64,000 nucleotides of DNA from Oscillospiraceae bacterium (GTDB lineage: Bacteria > Bacillota > Clostridia > Oscillospirales > Acutalibacteraceae), in NCBI GenBank assembly GCA_015066225.1, contig SVOT01000001.1:124001-188000 (forward strand), written 5' to 3'. How positions within the stretch are numbered: position 1 is the stretch's first letter; each line of letters opens with the position of its first letter. Below, piece after piece: positions 54,024 to 62,509 of this stretch. The notes beneath the pieces are model-generated. The model was given only the letters and a program-made list of their open reading frames with translations, did not search any database and had not been told where the DNA came from. The translations under genes were made by a program, and so were the position numbers.

Positions 54024-54854
54024 TTAGCTTAAATTGAGCTTACGATCAAGCATTCTGTATTGGAAAGTGTAGAATGCCATAGCAATTGCCCCAAGAAAAA
54101 ATACAGCCATTAATAATATCAAGAATACCACAAGCTTTATTGTTTCGTCTGAAAGCTCGAAAACCCATTCGGTAATGCTACCGATACCAAACATAAAGAA
54201 CATTTGTGTAAAGAAGGTTATTAAGCTACTTGCACCGTAATATAAAGCGATTGCTGTTACGATTTTTGCTTTTTTGGCAATTATTGACGCTATTGTGATG
54301 CACATAAATGTGAACAATGCAGAAATAACAACAAATAAAATAATGCAAAGTAATCCTTCGAAAATGTATGAAGCGATATAAAAAACACCAACTTCTTCAA
54401 CAATCATTTCAATATTATCAAATAAATCCTTGAAAAACACTTTGTTGAAAATCTCTTTTCTGAAGGTTATGCAGAGAATAATGAGAATGTCAATAATAAC
54501 AAGCAAGCCTGTGCTTAAAGTTGTCGCAGAGCCCAGCAAAAGCTTTGAGTTTAAAATGTGGTTTCTTTTTACAGGTAAGGTAAAGGTGAGGTAACCTTCA
54601 TCTGTAAAAAGATTTTTATAAAATCTTATATAAACCAGGAGCTGTGAGAGTGTTAAGAAAGCAAATAAGCTCAGTGCAACCAAAACTATTACTAAAGTCG
54701 ATATAACTAAAGCTGCGGCGGGGAGCTCTTTTTCGCTGTTTAAAATTTCGCCGCAAAAACCCGCGCCAATCGAAAGTGCGGTTATTGTTACAGCGGCAAT
54801 CCACCAATATTTGAATACGGATTTAAAATCGTATTTCAGAAGTTTTTTCAGCAT
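54024..54854 (-). CDS. ABC transporter permease (ABC-2 type)
   Basis: A 276-residue membrane protein with six hydrophobic segments, in the pattern of ABC-2 type permeases (N-terminal KYDFKSVFKYWW amphipathic start, then helices at about 18-40, 47-75, 105-130, 150-185, 190-220, 235-262). The start overlaps the ATPase stop by 7 bases, so the two are co-translated. Such pairs export peptides or lipids, or serve in antibiotic defence; the substrate is not evident. Confidence 0.82.
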   Translation of the reverse strand: MLKKLLKYDFKSVFKYWWIAAVTITALSIGAGFCGEILNSEKELPAAALVISTLVIVLVALSLFAFLTLSQLLVYIRFYKNLFTDEGYLTFTLPVKRNHILNSKLLLGSATTLSTGLLVIIDILIILCITFRKEIFNKVFFKDLFDNIEMIVEEVGVFYIASYIFEGLLCIILFVVISALFTFMCITIASIIAKKAKIVTAIALYYGASSLITFFTQMFFMFGIGSITEWVFELSDETIKLVVFLILLMAVFFLGAIAMAFYTFQYRMLDRKLNLS

Positions 54855-55549
54855 CTGAATACCTCCTTAAATAACTCGTCGAGAGATTTACCGGTCTGGT
54901 TTCTTGTTTCTTCGGCGTTACCACCCATAAGAATCTGTCCGCCGTATGAAATAAAAATAAAGTCGTCAAGAACCTGCTCAACGTCGGTGATGAGGTGAGT
55001 GGTAATTATAATTGAAGCTTCGGGATTGTAATTGCTGACAATTGTGCTGAGTATGTATTCGCGAGCAGCGGGGTCAACACCTGCAATCGGTTCATCGAGA
55101 AGGTAAAGCTTCGCTTGTCTTGACATAACAAGAATTAACTGAACCTTCTCTTTAGTACCTTTAGAAAGGGTTTTTAGCTTTGCAGCAGGGTCTATTTTTA
55201 AATCAGCGAGCAGCTTATATGCTCGGTCAACATCAAAATCCTTGTAAAAATCTGCAAAATAGTCAACAACCTCTTCAACCCTCATAGATTGAGTGAAGTA
55301 TGTGCGTTCGGGGAGATATGAGATATCTGCACATGTTTTTTCGCCGATTGGGTTACCGTTAACAAATATTTCACCCTCGTTTGGTTGAAGGATTCCGGCA
55401 ATCATTTTGATAAGGGTTGATTTACCGCACCCGTTGGGACCAAGTAGTCCGATAATTCTGCCTGCCGGAATATCTATATTGAAATTTTGCAAAACAGGAT
55501 GATTTTTCTTGTATGCTTTTGTTATGCTTCTGCACTCAAGAACATTCAT
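54848..55549 (-). CDS. ABC transporter ATP-binding protein
   Basis: A 233-residue ATPase with Walker A GLLGPNGCGKSTLIK, an ABC signature degenerate to TLSKGTKEKVQL, and Walker B KLYLLDEPIAGVDPAAREY, followed by the switch His in IIITTHLITDVE. The signature KGTKEKVQ rather than SGGQ is normal for the YtrB/YhcH-like exporters. The ATG overlaps the regulator stop (ATGA). It energises the permease encoded next. Confidence 0.93.
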   Translation of the reverse strand: MNVLECRSITKAYKKNHPVLQNFNIDIPAGRIIGLLGPNGCGKSTLIKMIAGILQPNEGEIFVNGNPIGEKTCADISYLPERTYFTQSMRVEEVVDYFADFYKDFDVDRAYKLLADLKIDPAAKLKTLSKGTKEKVQLILVMSRQAKLYLLDEPIAGVDPAAREYILSTIVSNYNPEASIIITTHLITDVEQVLDDFIFISYGGQILMGGNAEETRNQTGKSLDELFKEVFRC

Positions 55550-55905
55550 ATGCTTGCCTCCTCTATAATTGAGATTATTTGGTTTTTAGGAATTGAAAGT
55601 TGATTCATATCGTTAATAAAATCCTCAACAATCTTTTTTGCCATTCGCAATCTGCAGGTTTCTATAATTTCTTTGTTGTCGGTAACAAAACGGCCGAGTG
55701 TTCCTTTAGAAATAATTAAACCGTCGTTTTCCAGCTCTGAAAAAGCGTGTTGAACCGTATTGGGGTTAACTGCCGCTTCCAAAGCTAACTGTCGCACGCT
55801 GGGGATTTGCTCGCCTGATTTATATTCACCTGAGAGAACAGACCTTGTTATTCTCTCGGAAATTTGAATATAAACAGGTTTATCCGTAGTGAATCGCCAT
55901 GCCAA
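55546..55905 (-). CDS. GntR-family regulator, YtrA type
   Basis: A short GntR repressor of 119 residues. It has a winged helix (FTTDKPVYIQISERITRSVLSGEYKSGEQIPSVRQLALEAAVNPNTVQHAFSELE split over about 5-75) and a short C-terminal dimer helix pair, without a ligand domain. TTG 55905 stands at a good distance from AAGGAGG; a longer frame to 55995 would run through the operator and was rejected. YtrA-type regulators repress the ABC operon that contains them, often responding to wall-active antibiotics in Bacillus. A palindromic operator lies just upstream. Confidence 0.9.
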   Translation of the reverse strand: MAWRFTTDKPVYIQISERITRSVLSGEYKSGEQIPSVRQLALEAAVNPNTVQHAFSELENDGLIISKGTLGRFVTDNKEIIETCRLRMAKKIVEDFINDMNQLSIPKNQIISIIEEASI

Positions 55906-55920
55906 ATTATCGCCTCCTTG

Positions 55921-55967
55921 TACTATTGTGATAATACAATAGTACACTTGATTCATAAATTTGTCAA
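55921..55967 (-). promoter_or_regulatory. Promoter and palindromic operator of the GntR-ABC operon
   Basis: On the - strand TTGACA (55967-55962), 17 bases, TACTAT (55944-55939). A perfect palindrome TACTATTGT-6-ACAATAGTA (55921-55944) begins at the -10 and covers the transcription start. A bound dimer would block initiation, so autoregulation is likely. Confidence 0.82.
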
Positions 55968-55986
55968 TTACAAAATGGTTACAATC

Positions 55987-56015
55987 TTGTTTCAATTAAT
56001 TATTTATGATATAAT
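55987..56015 (+). promoter_or_regulatory. Sigma-A type promoter for the Cof-type phosphatase
   Basis: TTGTTT (55987-55992), 17 bases, TATAAT (56010-56015), divergent from the GntR promoter. Confidence 0.65.
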
Positions 56016-56037
56016 CCGAAAAGGAAAGGGTGTTTTT

Positions 56038-56775
56038 ATGAAAATAATCGCAACCGATTACGACGGAACCTTGAACCACAGCGGAATTGATGAAAATAAA
56101 AAGCAGGCAATAAGCAACTGGCGAAGGAAGGGTAACTTGTTTGGCGTTGTAAGCGGCAGGGGAATTACGTCATTGCTTGATATTATTGATGGTAAAGAGT
56201 TTGAATATGATTATCTAATCGCTAGCAACGGCGGGGTAATATATGATAATAAAAATAATCTGTTGTTTGAAAAGCATCTTGATGGTCAGATTGCCGTAGG
56301 ATTAGTTGAAGATCTGATTTCTTGGGGGTGCCCGTTTGCTAATATTGATACTGATGTGTCAATTATGGTGCAGGCGCAAGAAAAACGAAGTGCCGATGAA
56401 TTCACCCTTGCAGATATGCCCAGGGACTTTAAAGTATTCAATCAAGTCAGTACGTGGTTGCCGACCATTGATGAAACACTTAACATAATAAATAAAATTG
56501 AAAAGAAATATAGTGGCATTCTCACGCCGCTTCAGAACGGTTGTTGTATTGATATCGTGCCGTTCGGAGTTAACAAATCCAGCGGTATTTACGCCTTGTT
56601 AAAAGCGTTTGATGCTAAACCTGAAAATGTTATAACCGTTGGTGACAACGTTAATGATTATCATATGATAAGAGATTTTCGTTCATATGCCATGGCAAAC
56701 GGAGTTGACTCAATAAAAGAGCTTGCCGATTACATAACGGAAAGTATTACAGATATAATCGAAAAAGAGATTTAA
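56038..56775 (+). CDS. Cof-type HAD-IIB phosphatase
   Basis: A 245-residue phosphatase with motif I ATDYDGTLNHSG at the start, motif II VVSGRG, a Lys in FGVNKSSGIYAL, and motif IV TVGDNVNDYHMIRDF; the IIB cap lies between about 75 and 165. Sugar phosphates are the usual substrates. ATG 56038 follows GGAAAGGG; a frame reaching back to 55864 covers the divergent regulatory region and is not used. It is a monocistronic gene with its own terminator. Confidence 0.88.
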   Translation: MKIIATDYDGTLNHSGIDENKKQAISNWRRKGNLFGVVSGRGITSLLDIIDGKEFEYDYLIASNGGVIYDNKNNLLFEKHLDGQIAVGLVEDLISWGCPFANIDTDVSIMVQAQEKRSADEFTLADMPRDFKVFNQVSTWLPTIDETLNIINKIEKKYSGILTPLQNGCCIDIVPFGVNKSSGIYALLKAFDAKPENVITVGDNVNDYHMIRDFRSYAMANGVDSIKELADYITESITDIIEKEI

Positions 56776-56777
56776 AA

Positions 56778-56810
56778 AAGGAAGTTGAGTTAATCAACTT
56801 CCTTTTTTTA
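56778..56810. terminator. Bidirectional terminator
   Basis: AAGGAAGTTGA (56778-56788) pairs with TCAACTTCCTT (56794-56804), A-rich before, T-rich after. It serves the phosphatase gene and the convergent beta-helix gene. Confidence 0.87.
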
Positions 56811-58433
56811 ATAATTATTTGTTTGATTGATTCTTCCTACGTTTTTCTCAACTATCTCAAACGGTGCATCAAAGTAGTTGTTATTAACAGAAACATTCTC
56901 GATGTACTCAAACCAGAAATAGTGTTTTCCGCTTACGGGTAATTTAAAGGTGTTGTGCTCTATTTTCAAAGATTTGTGAACGTATTCCTTTGAGTTTTCA
57001 TCCATAACCTTAGGAGTGCAACGTATAACGGGACCGTTTGGGTACATTGACGCAAGCTCACATCTCTCAACGTAGTTGTTTGTAAAGCTGATGTCAGTTG
57101 TGTAGCCTGACTCAAACCAGAAATTACAATCGTCCTCGATAAGGAGTGCCGGTCCCCATAAATTACGGAACTTATTATTGGTGATGGTAACCTTGCCACG
57201 AGTTGTGCACAAGACACCTCTGCCCGAGGTGGGTCCGAATTCGCAGTTTTCAACCGTGAGGTTTGGTGTCCACGAAATATTTTCAACTACGTCTTTATTT
57301 AATTCTATATTGCCGATATTTTCATCTAAACCTAACAAAATATCGGTTTCATTAAGCTTTTTATAAAATTTAACGGTTGATTTGTGGTAGGGGATAAGTG
57401 TGTTCCATTTAATAAACTCAATTTCGTCGCCGACTTCAAAAGCCTGGAAACCCCAGGTTTCGGGATGTATAAATCGAACAGTAATTGTTTTATTATTTTT
57501 ATTTTCTTCTACAATTCTCAAATGAGTTCCGTGAACGTTAATGTAATCGTCGTGAGCACCGGCTGCACGGCAGTTTACAATGCATATATCACCCTTGCAA
57601 CCTGAAAATTGAAAGAAATCGGCTGTGCTTGCAATTGTTCTGCCGGCTTCAGGTGTAAAATCACAGCTTTTGAATGAAACGTTTTCACAAAACTGCGAAA
57701 CCATACCCAATCCATGCATAAACTTTACGCGCAGGTTATTAAAGTTAAGATTTTTACATCTCTCAAAAAAGCTACCAACCTGGTCACGGGTGATGTTTCG
57801 TGTTTGTATAATTGAACCTGCAGGGAAGTAACAATTCTTGTTTTTTAATGTTACAATCAGATTTCGTTCATCAATTTTTTCTATAAATTCAAAATCCAGG
57901 TTTTTTCTGTTGAAATCGCGTGAAGTTTCTGTAACAGGGTCAAATATTTTAACGTATCTGCCTTTTTGGAAGGCTGTGTCAATCCAACAAGGCTCGCCGT
58001 CGGCTCCTGTTTCGCCCAACCAATATAAGATATTGTTTTCAACTTTAAAAATACAATCATCATTGATTTTGATGTGACACCTGCCGTTAATGTTTGAAAG
58101 AATTTTAAATTCAGACATAGTGGGTACGGCATAATCTATTATTAAATCATTAATTGTTATATTCTCGCATCTGTCAAGCAGAATAGGTGTCATTTTGCCG
58201 TGAACGAGGATTGTAGCACCGTTACCGTTTATGGTGATATCTTTCTTGTCTTTAAGATAAACGGCTGTTTTACGCAATCCTGTGGGATTTTCGTAAATCT
58301 TTGCCGAGTTTGAGCAAAAATAACCGTTTAACACAAAAGAATCGTCTTCGGTAACGTGATAAATTCGGTTCTTGTCGAGATTCACAGTTGAGCCGTTTGT
58401 TATGCTTGAAAATATTTTAGATAAAATGTTCAT
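56808..58433 (-). CDS. GH110-like parallel beta-helix glycosidase, cytoplasmic
   Basis: A 541-residue right-handed beta-helix protein with many short Asn-rich coils (ITINDLIIDY, LTVENCEFGP, VTITNNKFRN, ISFTNNYVE). The central block ADFFQFSGCKGDICIVNC followed by AGAHDDYINVHG corresponds to the conserved core of GH110 exo-alpha-1,3-galactosidases, which remove blood-group B galactose; the acidic residues there are probable catalytic ones. No signal peptide is seen, so it should act inside the cell on imported oligosaccharides. It follows the GNAT gene after 24 bases, as one operon. Family match is by memory and moderate in certainty; another beta-helix hydrolase or epimerase is possible. Confidence 0.7.
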   Translation of the reverse strand: MNILSKIFSSITNGSTVNLDKNRIYHVTEDDSFVLNGYFCSNSAKIYENPTGLRKTAVYLKDKKDITINGNGATILVHGKMTPILLDRCENITINDLIIDYAVPTMSEFKILSNINGRCHIKINDDCIFKVENNILYWLGETGADGEPCWIDTAFQKGRYVKIFDPVTETSRDFNRKNLDFEFIEKIDERNLIVTLKNKNCYFPAGSIIQTRNITRDQVGSFFERCKNLNFNNLRVKFMHGLGMVSQFCENVSFKSCDFTPEAGRTIASTADFFQFSGCKGDICIVNCRAAGAHDDYINVHGTHLRIVEENKNNKTITVRFIHPETWGFQAFEVGDEIEFIKWNTLIPYHKSTVKFYKKLNETDILLGLDENIGNIELNKDVVENISWTPNLTVENCEFGPTSGRGVLCTTRGKVTITNNKFRNLWGPALLIEDDCNFWFESGYTTDISFTNNYVERCELASMYPNGPVIRCTPKVMDENSKEYVHKSLKIEHNTFKLPVSGKHYFWFEYIENVSVNNNYFDAPFEIVEKNVGRINQTNNY

Positions 58434-58457
58434 TATACTTTTGATGATTATAAAATG

Positions 58458-59009
58458 TTAAAGTGTTTTTCCGTATGCTGCTCCGGATTCAATATCCTGT
58501 AATAGCGTGAAACCGTTTCTTTCATAGAAGCGTCTGGCCCCGGTGTTATCGCTACCGACAATAAGCATAACGCCGTTGATTCCGCGTTCTTTTAAGTCAT
58601 CACAGAAAGCCGTTATGAGCTTCGAACCAACGCCTTTCGATTGGTATTCGGGTAAAATGTCAATGTGGAGGTGGGCAGGGTATTTATCTTTATAAATAGC
58701 GTGATCGAACATTTCAGTTAAAGCATCTTTTAAAAAGATTCTGTTGCTGATTTCTGCAACACGTTTAATGTAATCTGTAAAATTATTCTGATAAGTGTCG
58801 TAATCTGCCGCACCGTAAACATAACCGATTGGTTTATCGTTTTCATCTACTGCCACAAAGCAGTTTTCGGGCTCTTTTTCAAGGTAATATCGGCAAAACA
58901 TAACCTCAACATATTTTAAAAGGTCATCGCAATTTTTACCGATCATATCGTGAACACAAATATATTTTGTTGCTTCAAAATCTGAGCTTTTATATTTTCT
59001 GATTTGCAT
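58458..59009 (-). CDS. GNAT-family N-acetyltransferase
   Basis: A 183-residue acetyl-CoA-dependent acetyltransferase. The acetyl-CoA loop is LPEYQSKGVGSKLI, followed by GSDNTGARRFYERNGF, which is the classic motif A/B pair; FVAVDENDKPIGYVYG is the preceding strand. Together with LHIDILPEYQ this looks like the OGA-C-terminal-type GNATs. The acceptor is unknown. AAGGAGA precedes the ATG. It is upstream of the GH110-like gene in one unit, so amino-sugar acetylation in glycan catabolism is a reasonable guess. Confidence 0.85.
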   Translation of the reverse strand: MQIRKYKSSDFEATKYICVHDMIGKNCDDLLKYVEVMFCRYYLEKEPENCFVAVDENDKPIGYVYGAADYDTYQNNFTDYIKRVAEISNRIFLKDALTEMFDHAIYKDKYPAHLHIDILPEYQSKGVGSKLITAFCDDLKERGINGVMLIVGSDNTGARRFYERNGFTLLQDIESGAAYGKTL

Positions 59010-59037
59010 AAACCATTCTCCTTAAATTAATGAAAAT

Positions 59038-59066
59038 ATTATATCAATTAAATCTTAAAAAGTCTA
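59038..59066 (-). promoter_or_regulatory. Promoter for the GNAT-GH110 operon
   Basis: On the - strand, TAGACT (59066-59061), 17 bases, TATAAT (59043-59038). The -35 is weak, suggesting help from an activator. Confidence 0.5.
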
Positions 59067-59086
59067 TTTATTTTTCTTATTATTTG

Positions 59087-59095
59087 TGCTAAAAT
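59087..59095 (+). promoter_or_regulatory. Extended -10 promoter for the aldolase-family gene
   Basis: TGC-TAAAAT at 59087-59095 is an extended -10. No good -35 is seen at the proper distance, and the start codon lies only 22 bases downstream. Confidence 0.4.
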
Positions 59096-59117
59096 CAAAG
59101 AGAAGGGTTGTGATTAT

Positions 59118-60038
59118 TTGAGAAAGATAAATTCAGGAGTTTATCCCACAATGATAACTCCGTTTACAGAAGATAATAAAATTGATTATAACGGTGTTCT
59201 TCAGTTAATTGAATGGTACAAAAATAAAAATGTTGACGGTATTTTCGCTATTTGTCAAAGCAGTGAAATTTTCTATCTCAGCTTCGAGGAACGTCTTGAG
59301 CTCCTCAAGTTTATTATTGAACACAAGCCTGAGGGAATGAGTATTGTTGCGTCCGGTCACACTTCCGATGACCTCGATACACAAATTGCAGAAGCAAAGG
59401 CTTTTATTGACACGGGCATTGATGCCTACGTTTTCATTTCAAACAGGTTTGCAAAAGCAGATGAAAGTGACGACGTTTTCTGGCAGAATATGGAGTACGT
59501 CGCATCTCAGCTTCCCGACATTCCTCTTGGTGTTTATGAGTGTCCGTATCCGTACAAGCGAGAAATTTCACCCTACATTCTTCAAAAAATGGTCGATAGT
59601 AACCGATATCAATTCATAAAAGACACTTGCTGCAGTCTTCCTAAGCTCAAAGAGAAGCTTGAAATAATCAAAAATAGCGACGTTATGCTTTTTAACGCAA
59701 ACGCTGCAACTCTTCTTGAGAGTTTAAAGATGGGTGCATCGGGTTATTCGGGTGTTATGGCTAACTTCCACCCCGATTTATATTCAAAGCTTATTGCTTC
59801 TTTTAATGCGGGTGATTCTGAAAAAACTGAGTTTCTTCAGAATCTTGTAGGCTTTTTCTCAGTTGTCGAGTGTCAGTGTTATCCCGTAAATGCTAAGTAT
59901 TATCTTGGACTTGACGGAATAAAAATAGGAATTGATTGCAGAACACGCGATAAAAAAGAATTGATGGAAAGCAGGAAGCTTGAAATCGACCAGATGTATT
60001 ATTTGACCAAAGAGATAGAAAAGAAATTCAATATATAA
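59118..60038 (+). CDS. DHDPS / N-acetylneuraminate lyase family aldolase
   Basis: A 306-residue class I aldolase barrel. The Schiff-base Lys is in FIKDTCC, the GxxGE-like loop is GIFAICQSSEIFYL, and the Tyr motif is GVYECPYPYK, where YxxP is altered to Y-E-C-P. Substitution of GTTGE by CQSSE rules out an ordinary dihydrodipicolinate synthase; sialic acid lyase, 2-keto-3-deoxy sugar aldolase or a related lyase fits better. It starts at TTG 59118 after GGTTGTGA. It lies between the GH110-like and GH95 genes, which supports a role in host glycan sugar breakdown. Confidence 0.83.
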   Translation: MRKINSGVYPTMITPFTEDNKIDYNGVLQLIEWYKNKNVDGIFAICQSSEIFYLSFEERLELLKFIIEHKPEGMSIVASGHTSDDLDTQIAEAKAFIDTGIDAYVFISNRFAKADESDDVFWQNMEYVASQLPDIPLGVYECPYPYKREISPYILQKMVDSNRYQFIKDTCCSLPKLKEKLEIIKNSDVMLFNANAATLLESLKMGASGYSGVMANFHPDLYSKLIASFNAGDSEKTEFLQNLVGFFSVVECQCYPVNAKYYLGLDGIKIGIDCRTRDKKELMESRKLEIDQMYYLTKEIEKKFNI

Positions 60039-60072
60039 AATAACGCTCCCACAAGGGAGCGTTATTTATTTT
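60038..60072. terminator. Bidirectional terminator
   Basis: AAATAACGCTCCC (60038-60050) pairs perfectly with GGGAGCGTTATTT (60055-60067) around ACAA, then T-rich. It serves the convergent aldolase and GH95 genes. Confidence 0.9.
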
Positions 60073-60073
60073 T

Positions 60074-62374
60074 TTATTTGCGTTTCATAACTAAGTTACC
60101 TTTTACATAAATTTCGGTGTTGCTTGTATCACCGTGTAAAATGTAGTTTGTAACTTCGCCGTCTTTCCATTCAATGTCAACGGTTATATTACCCATTGCT
60201 TTCAATCCTGTTACCTTGCCGTCTTTCCACGAAGAGGGAAGTGCAGGAAGAATGAAAATTTTACCGGGTCTTGATTGCAGGAACATCTCACAAATACCGG
60301 CTGTGCAACCATAGTTACCGTCAATCTGGAAGGGCGGGTGTGCATCGAAAAGGTTGGGGTATGTTCCACCGCCTCTGTAACGGACATTTTTAAGTGCAGG
60401 TACAGGGCGTAACTGCATATCCAGAAGTTTGAGAGCGTGGTCACCATCCCAAAGACGAGCCCACATATTGATTTTCCAGCCAAGGCTCCAGCCTGTTCCG
60501 TTATCACCTCTGAGCTCTAATGAGCGAATGCAGGCTTTTGCAAGGTCAGGTGTTTCATCAGGTGTGATAAGCTGACCGGGGTGAAGACCGTAAAGATGTG
60601 ACTTGTGTCTGTGCTCAGGCTCGTGCTCTGTAAGCTCTTTGTACCATTCAAGAAGCTCGCCTCTGCTACCGATTTTAAAAGGAAGAAGCTTGGGTAAAAC
60701 TTCTTTTGCTTTTTCGATATCTTCATCGTTCTCGCCAAGTATTTCTGCGGCTTTGACTGTGTTTGAAAGAACCTCTTTCACAAGAGTCATTGTCATCGTT
60801 GTTGTTTCTGAAAGGCTCATTGCAACACCGTCGATAAGGAACTCATTTTCGGGCGAAGTCGAGGGTGCCATAATAAGGTATCCGTCTTTATCTTCAATGA
60901 GCATATCAAGAACGAACTGTATACACTTTTTCAGAATAGGATAGGCTGTGTCTCGTAAATAATCGATATCTAATGTGTAGAGATAATGGTTAAACACGTG
61001 TTGGCAAAGCCACACACCGCTCATAGGCCAGAAGCCCCACTGTGCGTCACCGTTTGCGGGGTCTGAATATCTCCATATATCAATGTTGTGATGACCACAG
61101 AAGCCTCTGGCATTATAAATGTGCTTTGCGGTTTTTTCACCTGTGACAGATAAATCTTTAACAAGATCAATGACAGGTTGGTTAAACTCTGCAAGGTTAC
61201 AGGGGAGAACGGGCCAATAGTTCATTTCGGTGTTGATGTTGACCGTGTAGTTTGAGCTCCAGGGAGGTGCTAATCTGTCGTTCCAGATTCCCTGCAGGTT
61301 CGTAGCCTGGCTGCCTGCTCTCGAGCCGGATATAACAAGATATCTGCCGAAGTTAAAAATAAGCGCATAAAGAGCAATATCTTTTTCACCGTTGTTGTGG
61401 TTTATAAGACGTTTATCGGTGGGAATATTACCTTTGTTATCTGTGCCGATGTCAAGAGTAACTCTGTTAAAGTAAGAAGAAAAATCATCCATATGCGCTT
61501 TTAACATGTTTTCGAATGTTTCTGCAGTTGCTTTTTCAAGTTTTGAAAAACAAGCATTTTTAAATTCTTTTCCTTCAAGTGCGGGATGCTTATCAAAACC
61601 GTTAAAAGAGTTTTCTGTGCAGAAAACAATTGTGGCATAAGAGGCGTTGCAAACAGTAAGTGTTTTGCTGCCTGCAACAACCTTACCGTCTGTAAGTATT
61701 TTAAGAGCACATCTGAAAGAAATACCCTGTTTTTCGGGTGAATCGGGATATTTCTCTTCATTTTTGAACCACTCAAGGTCGTAGTTGTAGGGTGAGTTTG
61801 ACGGGCATATACCATCAAGAATCAAAACGCCGTTTTCGATAAATGAAGTACCTTTAAGTTTGGTTTTTAAACATACGCTGAAGTTTATTGCACCTTTTTT
61901 GCTTGCGGTGATGTTGTCAATGTACGCATCACTAACAGCACTGACAAATGATTTTCTCACAAAATCAACACCGCTACGTGAAAATTTTACTGTGTTAACA
62001 CCGGTTTCAAGGTCTAAGAATCTTTCGTAGTTTTTTCGCGGAAGGATTGCCTTGTAATCAATTGAAATATCACACAAGGGCATATATGCCTGTGAACAGT
62101 TGGCGAGCACATCAGCCTCTATAAGATCCTGACCCTTTCTGTATTCGCCGTTCATAACAAGCTCACGTGCTTTTATGAAGCTTTCGTTTGCTTTTTCGGT
62201 CAGGATTGATTTTCTTGGGTAGCCTGTCCACAAAGTGTCAGAATTCATAGCTATTGTTTCTTTATCTGTTCTGCCGTAAACCATTGCACCCAAAAAGCCG
62301 TTACCCAAGGGCATTGCCTGTAACCAGCTTCTTGCCGCTGATTTATAATATAATGTTTTTGAATCGTTTAGCAT
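60074..62374 (-). CDS. GH95 family alpha-L-fucosidase, cytoplasmic
   Basis: Inverting alpha-1,2-fucosidase (or alpha-galactosidase) of family GH95, 766 residues. The N-terminal beta domain starts [18 protein letters not shown] and contains [11 protein letters not shown]; the (alpha/alpha)6 barrel holds [11 protein letters not shown] with the two catalytic Asn, the general acid Glu in [32 protein letters not shown], and the Asp in [14 protein letters not shown]. All expected catalytic residues are present. There is no signal peptide, unlike the secreted bifidobacterial AfcA, so it should act on imported fucosylated oligosaccharides. AGGTGGTG precedes the ATG. Confidence 0.93.
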   Translation of the reverse strand: MLNDSKTLYYKSAARSWLQAMPLGNGFLGAMVYGRTDKETIAMNSDTLWTGYPRKSILTEKANESFIKARELVMNGEYRKGQDLIEADVLANCSQAYMPLCDISIDYKAILPRKNYERFLDLETGVNTVKFSRSGVDFVRKSFVSAVSDAYIDNITASKKGAINFSVCLKTKLKGTSFIENGVLILDGICPSNSPYNYDLEWFKNEEKYPDSPEKQGISFRCALKILTDGKVVAGSKTLTVCNASYATIVFCTENSFNGFDKHPALEGKEFKNACFSKLEKATAETFENMLKAHMDDFSSYFNRVTLDIGTDNKGNIPTDKRLINHNNGEKDIALYALIFNFGRYLVISGSRAGSQATNLQGIWNDRLAPPWSSNYTVNINTEMNYWPVLPCNLAEFNQPVIDLVKDLSVTGEKTAKHIYNARGFCGHHNIDIWRYSDPANGDAQWGFWPMSGVWLCQHVFNHYLYTLDIDYLRDTAYPILKKCIQFVLDMLIEDKDGYLIMAPSTSPENEFLIDGVAMSLSETTTMTMTLVKEVLSNTVKAAEILGENDEDIEKAKEVLPKLLPFKIGSRGELLEWYKELTEHEPEHRHKSHLYGLHPGQLITPDETPDLAKACIRSLELRGDNGTGWSLGWKINMWARLWDGDHALKLLDMQLRPVPALKNVRYRGGGTYPNLFDAHPPFQIDGNYGCTAGICEMFLQSRPGKIFILPALPSSWKDGKVTGLKAMGNITVDIEWKDGEVTNYILHGDTSNTEIYVKGNLVMKRK

Positions 62375-62402
62375 AAAGACACCACCTGTATAAATTTAGT
62401 AT

Positions 62403-62431
62403 ATTTTACATTAATTTTGATATAAAATCAA
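62403..62431 (-). promoter_or_regulatory. Sigma-A type promoter for the GH95 gene
   Basis: On the - strand, TTGATT (62431-62426), 17 bases, TAAAAT (62408-62403). Confidence 0.6.
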
Positions 62432-62450
62432 TATATTTATGTTATAGGTG

Positions 62451-62479
62451 TTGTAAAAAAAATATAATTATGATATATT
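62451..62479 (+). promoter_or_regulatory. Sigma-A type promoter for the M28 peptidase
   Basis: TTGTAA (62451-62456), 17-base spacer, TATATT (62474-62479), divergent from the GH95 promoter. Confidence 0.6.
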
Positions 62480-62509
62480 TGTATCGTATTTTGGAATTGA
62501 GGTGTGCAA

